A stretch of DNA of 64,000 nt from Arctopsyche grandis. Lineage: Eukaryota > Arthropoda > Insecta > Trichoptera > Hydropsychidae. Numbering within the stretch: the stretch's first letter is position 1; every line of letters starts with the position of its first letter. Of the stretch, positions 62,113 to 64,000 are shown one piece after another. Where the stretch lies: positions 30,444,986 to 30,508,985 of the forward strand of contig NC_135355.1 of NCBI RefSeq assembly GCF_051622035.1, read 5' to 3'. Under the pieces are notes generated by a model. That model saw only the letters and a list, made by a program, of their open reading frames with translations, was not told where the DNA came from and did not search any database. A program made the translations under genes and the position numbers.

Positions 62113-63009
62113 GGCAATGGCCCTTTCGACATTAGCCAAATAGAAAAAGATCAACATTATACTGACGAGAGGGGGGTACCAGCCGATGCTAAAAACCGAG
62201 ATTCAGTCCTCGAAAGGGCCCGTGTCATATTTTATAATATTTAAATTATAGCGAATTTTTATTCGAAAAACTTATATTTTAAAAATCCGAAAAAAAAAAC
62301 GGAGCGGGTTCGTAGTTACACCAGAACCCAGATGTTTTCTTGGCTGCTCTGATTATAGCCGTCCTTGTACATCTTTGAATATAAATTGAAATCACAATCA
62401 GATAATGGCGACAGCAATGGATAGAAATGAGCCAATTTTTGAGTTACCATTTCGACAGTAAAATCAGATAAATTGGCATTTAGATAGGAATGGCTAAAGA
62501 AACAAAAATCCATATCGATAACCAAACCGGCTTTTACGGTTTTTATAAGATTTTTTTTACACCATGCACATATGTATATAAATATGGACCTAAAATAATT
62601 TTGTTTAATAATTTGGGTGAAAAATTTATACACAATTTATCAAAATCTTCTGTATAATAAAAATAATTATTTTATTTTTAAATAATTGTTTTACCCCTAT
62701 TATATAGGTACATATAACAAAAAAGCATATTTATAAATAAATAATAAATAAATTTATTTTCATGACAATATAAAATGTATTATATACTGGTTTTAGTTAG
62801 TTACATGTTTTATTTTATTATCTCAATGCAATTTATGCGTTCAAAAGTACTATTTCAATATTATTGCAGAGGTAATACATCAAATTTGTTACGCAAACAA
62901 CTAATTTATAATGAAGGCAAATTTTCAATACAAAAATAAGCTACATCATCATTTTACTATTGTATGGAATACAATTTTATAGATTGCAAAAGAGTATAGG
63001 TGATTTCTT
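62113..63009. other. Intergenic sequence with a SINE-body fragment
   Basis: About 62390-62500 resembles the common body of the SINEs at 54300-54765 and 56740-57073 (TTGAGTTACCATTTCGACAG, AAATCAGATAAATTGG), without a tRNA-like head. The rest is AT-rich and nothing else is recognisable. Confidence 0.5.
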
Positions 63010-63912
63010 TCAATTCCTTTTATTCTTTTTCCTTCTTTCTTGGTCACTGATTTCTTCATTGCCGTTAAAATTTTCAGTCTTATTTATCAAAAGTCGAGGT
63101 AATACGCAAGGTGAAGGTGTTGACCGAGGTGACAATTCATCATTGTACACTTTAGTTTTTGCGGTTTTTCGTCTTCGCTTGGGTCGAGAAGAATCACCCG
63201 ATCTACAGCATGATAATTCAGCTTCATATACAAGTTGACTTACACTCATTTTAATCCGAATCTGTTGTTCTTTGGGTAGTTGTTTCACAGTACGGGCTAT
63301 ACTCAGGAAGAACATCTCGATTTCATCTGTCGCTGAATTGAACTGTATAGATTTCGATCTTAGTTCGGTGTTCATTTTCATAATTTCAACAAGATCTTCC
63401 ACGGTCGTGTCATAATTCTGTTTATTTGAAACTGGCCTCGGGGTATGTAATTGTCGTTCTTCAAATACTTGGTAGGAAGCGCTAGAATGTGGGTGTTCGA
63501 TATCGTGCATGATTATATTTGGAGTGCTAGTTTCAGATTGCATATTAGAATTAACTGTAATATTGTCGATATGCGGTAATTTTTCCTCGCTTGATTCTCT
63601 AGAAATTGGAATGAAGATGTCGTTACAATCATAAGCCATGTTAGTTTCGTCTTCACTAGCGACGGGGTCGAAGGATTTACTGTAATATGTACATATATGT
63701 AGATTAAATTAAAGAGTGAAAATAAAATAAAATAAAATTTGCTAGTAAAATTTACCTCCACTTTTTTAATACGAATGGAAGTAAAAATGACATGTCAGAT
63801 TCATGTCTCCATTGTGGCATTGAATATTTATGTTTTTTAGTACGGGCTCTTCTTTTCAATGCATTTGTGTAACAATTTCTCAGTTTTGTCCAATTAGTCC
63901 TACAATCTTCAT
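63010..63912 (-). CDS. MADF/BESS-domain DNA-binding protein, C-terminal part (gene runs off the right edge)
   Basis: Exons 63912-63756 and 63679-63010 join in phase (W|SKSFDP); more exons lie beyond 64000. The first visible exon is the end of a MADF domain (DCRTNWTKLRNCYTNALKRR then QWRHESDMSFLLPFV), the Myb-like DNA-binding module of Adf-1-type insect regulators. The second carries a BESS motif (about EIEMFFLSIARTVKQLPKEQ then QIRIKMSVSQLVYEAEL), which mediates protein contacts. The tail is basic (RPKRRRKTAKTK), as in a nuclear localisation signal. The combination of MADF followed by BESS is typical of a large insect family of sequence-specific regulators; which member this is cannot be told. 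The first methionine of the protein is outside the window. Confidence 0.88.
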
Positions 63913-64000
63913 CTGCAAATAAGAGAAATACTAAGTTATGCTATACACACATGTATGTACACAAGTCAGAAGTAAGAAGATCTGAGATATCAATTGAAAA

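Overview
This window looks like a piece of an AT-rich insect nuclear genome. The reasons are the intron-rich genes with GT-AG splice sites, the insect-type genes (a MADF/BESS regulator, a KDEL-tailed BiP), a DRE-type TATCGATA promoter motif, a TCAGT-type initiator, and the dense load of TTAA-flanked MITEs, LTR elements, a hAT copy, LINE fragments and tRNA-headed SINEs. The order cannot be fixed from the sequence alone. Every gene call below was read from splice sites and recognisable protein family sequence; no database was used.

Layout. Positions 1-1832 hold AT-rich sequence and the likely 3'UTR of BiP. 1833-7829 is a complete BiP/Hsc70-3 gene on the minus strand, with a core promoter and exact ER-stress elements at 7825-8015. 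A LINE fragment lies at 8335-8700. 9732-11566 is porphobilinogen synthase (ALAD) on the minus strand. 12068-18203 is a mobile-element block: a solo LTR, a 4.6-kb LTR element with no visible protein genes but large tandem arrays, and a TTAA-flanked MITE. 20150-22112 is a TMEM59-like membrane protein on the plus strand. 25118-29474 is a chromatin protein with a double PHD finger and a SAM domain on the minus strand. 29600-42700 is a roughly 13-kb gene-poor region of nested repeats. 43323-44618 holds PSMG3-like and GPN2 on the plus strand, only 6 bases apart. 45920-46162 is SWI5. 50108-56398 is a 17-exon FAM120-like gene on the minus strand. 60953-61816 is Integrator subunit 12 on the minus strand. 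63010 to beyond the right edge is a MADF/BESS protein on the minus strand.

The genes are housekeeping or regulatory: ER folding, haem synthesis, proteasome assembly, RNA polymerase II assembly, recombination repair, and snRNA processing/transcription. They do not form one pathway. The best candidate for something new is the PSMG3-GPN2 pair. The stop codon of the first reading frame is 6 bases before the ATG of the second. The whole first frame contains no other ATG in any frame, and a tiny upstream ORF ends just before the first start codon. This layout is what one expects of a dicistronic mRNA read by leaky scanning or reinitiation. The second theme is repeat architecture: TTAA-flanked palindromic elements carry a hAT copy and a solo LTR inside them, and an unclassified element carries internal 0.3-kb tandem units whose number differs between copies.
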